In this document: positions 62,501-64,000 of the stretch, one piece after another
Numbering within the stretch: the first letter of the stretch is position 1
Layout: the number at the start of each line of letters is the position of its first letter
NCBI GenBank assembly: GCA_036387415.1
Contig: DASVTU010000004.1
Location: 1 to 64,000, forward strand
Direction: 5' to 3'
Length of the DNA: 64,000 nt
DNA from: DASVTU01 sp036387415
GTDB taxonomy: Bacteria > Acidobacteriota > Blastocatellia > Pyrinomonadales > Pyrinomonadaceae
Notes under the pieces: generated by a model
What the model was told of the DNA's origin: nothing
What the model saw: the letters and a program-made list of their open reading frames with translations, nothing else
Databases searched by the model: none
Program-made: the position numbers and the translations under genes

Positions 62501-62575
62501 GGTAGATAGTGAATGGTAAATCGTGAATGGATAAGACAGGTTCTTTCCATTGACGATTTACCATTTACTATTTAC
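62501..62575. repeat. Heptad inverted repeat, family E (E2)
   Basis: The arms 62501-62530 and 62547-62575 pair at 26 of 29 positions. Units are GTAGATA/GTGAATG/GTAAATC/GTGAATG. It lies between convergent genes, close to both stops. Confidence 0.92.
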
Positions 62576-62581
62576 GGCGAT

Positions 62582-63799
62582 TTAGTTTCCGGTGCGAGTG
62601 AGGGCGATACGGTTGGCTTGGCGTCGCACGGCGTCGGAGACGTTGCGATTTTGGGAGAGGGTTTTGAGGTCTTTGGAGTAGAGGCGGTTGAGGAGGCCGA
62701 TGGCGGTGGCGATGGGTGTGCGCGGGTTGCGCGCGAGATTGTGGATGACGGGATAGGAACGCGTCCATGCGCGGTTGAGCGCAATGAGACGCAAGACTTC
62801 ATCCGAGACAGTACGCATCGCGGCGATAGCTTCGACTTCCTGATCGGTCAGGCGCGGATTATGGATGACGGCTTGGGCGACGACCTTGTTGGCGTCGCGG
62901 ATGAGGATGGCGCGTGCCTCGCGGTCGCCCTTCATGCCGAGTTTGACGCGATCTTTGACCTTCATCAGCATGACGCGACGGATGAGCGAGATGCGTTCGG
63001 GAGCGACTTCGCCGCCGCCTTCGGCGCGTGCCTCGTTGATGATGCGTTCGACGTTGGCGGCGCGTTGTTCGTAGCTTTCGTCGAATAGTTCTTCAAAACG
63101 TTCGAGCGGCAGCCACGAATCGTCGATGTCGGCATCGGAGACTTCGATGTGTTCGGCGATGAGCCACGCATCCTCCACCGTGATGCCTTCGTCGCTGCCG
63201 ATTGATTCAGCCGTCTCGACGAACTCCGCCGCCGCGTGTTGCCCACGCGCACGCAACTCCTCCGCGACTTGCTGCGCGCCGCGCTCCTTCTCGAAAAATT
63301 CGCGTTGTGTTTCGCGCACACGCCGTTCGGCTTCGGGCGTGCGCGCCGGATTGTTAAGCAGCGCGAAGATGATGTCGGGCGCGCGGATGAGGCGTTGCTG
63401 GTTGATGGCGATGAGTTCGAGGAGCGAACCGTCGGTGCTGGCTCCGGCGAGCGCGGCGATTGACTTATCGGGCGTGCGCGCGTTGAGCACGACGGCTTCG
63501 TGAAGTTCGTGATTGGTGTGGGCGGCGTGCTCGGCGAGATAACCGAGCACGGCGGGCGACGCATCGGCGGCTGAAGCGACGTTCAAAAAAGTTTCGGGTT
63601 CCTGCTCGCCGAGCGTGGCGGCGGCTTCGCGCGAGAGTTCCTCGTCGGCGTCGGCACGCAAGGCCACCAGAACTTCAAGTAAATCCTCCTGCGGGAGCGG
63701 AAGCAGCCCGCGCGCCGCCATCAGACGCGCTGCCGCAGGGGCGGTGCCCGCGACGATGGCTTGCACAATCGGATTGGTGGAAGTGATGTCGGTGCTCAT
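62582..63799 (-). CDS. Helical (HEAT-like) repeat protein
   Basis: The 405-residue protein consists of about ten two-helix units of roughly 35-40 residues: LMAARGLLPLPQEDLLEVLVALRADAD, VVLNARTPDKSIAALAG, VIHNPRLTDQEVEAIAAMRTVSDEVLRLIALN, and VIHNLARNPRTPIATAIGLLNRL. The N-P-x-T-P/D pattern recurs and resembles leucine-rich-variant or DUF2336-type repeats. An acidic, Glu/Arg-rich insert is at about residues 165-240. No enzyme motif is seen; a scaffold role is likely. It is downstream of secA on the same strand, separated by a hairpin. Confidence 0.72.
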   Translation of the reverse strand: MSTDITSTNPIVQAIVAGTAPAAARLMAARGLLPLPQEDLLEVLVALRADADEELSREAAATLGEQEPETFLNVASAADASPAVLGYLAEHAAHTNHELHEAVVLNARTPDKSIAALAGASTDGSLLELIAINQQRLIRAPDIIFALLNNPARTPEAERRVRETQREFFEKERGAQQVAEELRARGQHAAAEFVETAESIGSDEGITVEDAWLIAEHIEVSDADIDDSWLPLERFEELFDESYEQRAANVERIINEARAEGGGEVAPERISLIRRVMLMKVKDRVKLGMKGDREARAILIRDANKVVAQAVIHNPRLTDQEVEAIAAMRTVSDEVLRLIALNRAWTRSYPVIHNLARNPRTPIATAIGLLNRLYSKDLKTLSQNRNVSDAVRRQANRIALTRTGN

Positions 63800-63821
63800 G
63801 AGAGAAGGTTCGGTAAGAACG

Positions 63822-63852
63822 AAGCGGGACGAGTTTGGCGTTCGTCCCGCTT
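63822..63852 (-). terminator. Hairpin after secA
   Basis: AAGCGGGACGA (63822-63832) pairs perfectly with 63842-63852 with a 9-base loop. The U-tract is weak on the minus strand. Confidence 0.55.
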
Positions 63853-63930
63853 TGTTGATGAAGGTTTCCGCCTCAAGTTGTGGTTGATGCGCAAGGCGTT
63901 TGAGCGATGCCGTGCGAACGGAGCAAATTT

Positions 63931-64000
63931 ACGCAGTCGCGCCGCAGCACTTCTTGTACTTCCTGCCAGAACCGCAGGGGCAGAGTTCGTTGCGACCGAC
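63931..64000 (-). CDS. secA: SecA, C-terminal end only
   Basis: Only the last 22 codons lie in the window. They read VGRNELCPCGSGRKYKKCCG and then ATA before the stop at 63931-63933. This is the SEC-C zinc motif (CxCxSGxKYKxCC) that binds SecB and phospholipid in SecA. Other SEC-C proteins exist, but a terminal position at this spacing is typical of SecA. Confidence 0.75.

Overview
The window is about 58-60% GC by eye, densely coded on both strands, and reads as a chromosomal segment of a Gram-negative-type bacterium. Several things point to Acidobacteriota, perhaps the Blastocatellia: an Oar-like TonB-dependent receptor with an N-terminal carboxypeptidase-regulatory domain, DUF4388 and DUF1572 proteins, an hspR-type MerR regulator after dnaK-dnaJ, an LRR-Roc GTPase, and lipid A-type acyltransferase and heptose kinase/heptosyltransferase genes. 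That assignment is inference. Outer-membrane genes (TonB receptor, LpxL-like acyltransferase, rfaE1-like kinase, family 9 glycosyltransferase) and diaminopimelate epimerase support a diderm cell.

Layout. 1-8 kb: a partial LRR-Roc GTPase, prkA, truB, recX and alaS. 8-14.4 kb: a peptidoglycan-binding protein, a lytic transglycosylase, a receiver/degenerate-GGDEF protein, a zinc-ribbon plus bacterial PH-domain membrane protein and a secreted protein of unknown function. 14.4-14.9 kb: no protein gene, but a strong candidate for a small RNA on the minus strand. 14.9-26.6 kb: a mostly minus-strand run with asparaginase, a membrane glycosyltransferase, a 3D-domain cell-wall protein with a folded leader, dapF, dacB, rfaE1-like kinase, two small exported or membrane proteins, glycosyltransferase 9, a Trm112-like zinc protein and a cytochrome P450. 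26.7-35.4 kb: unknown proteins, a DUF4388 protein divergent from an HD-GYP protein, a secreted beta-helix protein and the large TonB-dependent receptor. 35.8-45.6 kb: hspR, dnaJ, dnaK (no grpE), pgsA, a metallophosphoesterase, a long-chain acyl-CoA ligase with its TetR regulator, and an MscS channel. 45.6-53 kb: an Asn-rich lipoprotein, tRNA-Ser(UGA), a PPOX-family protein, an alpha/beta hydrolase and a MoxR-type ATPase / DUF1572 / VWA operon. 53-64 kb: mnmA, sppA, serS, a nucleotidyltransferase, fabG, an LpxL-like acyltransferase, a DUF2227-type membrane protein, a helical-repeat protein and the last codons of secA.

The most unusual property is between the genes. About twenty intergenic gaps hold imperfect inverted repeats whose arms are built from degenerate 7-bp (in one family 8-bp) units. 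At least nine different unit sequences are used (for example GATTGCG/GAATGCG, AGAGGTC, GTAAATG, GTGATGA, AGTAGAC). Many sit flush against, or overlap, a stop codon, and they fill gaps inside likely operons, including both junctions of dnaK-dnaJ-hspR. They resemble in style the short tandemly repeated heptamers described in filamentous cyanobacteria, but here they are arranged as hairpins.

Other points of note are the small-RNA candidate at about 14497-14765, with the same G5A motif in three hairpin loops, a multi-stem leader before the 3D-domain gene, tandem dyads before the DUF4388 gene, and a sigma70 dnaK promoter with an HspR half-site in its spacer.
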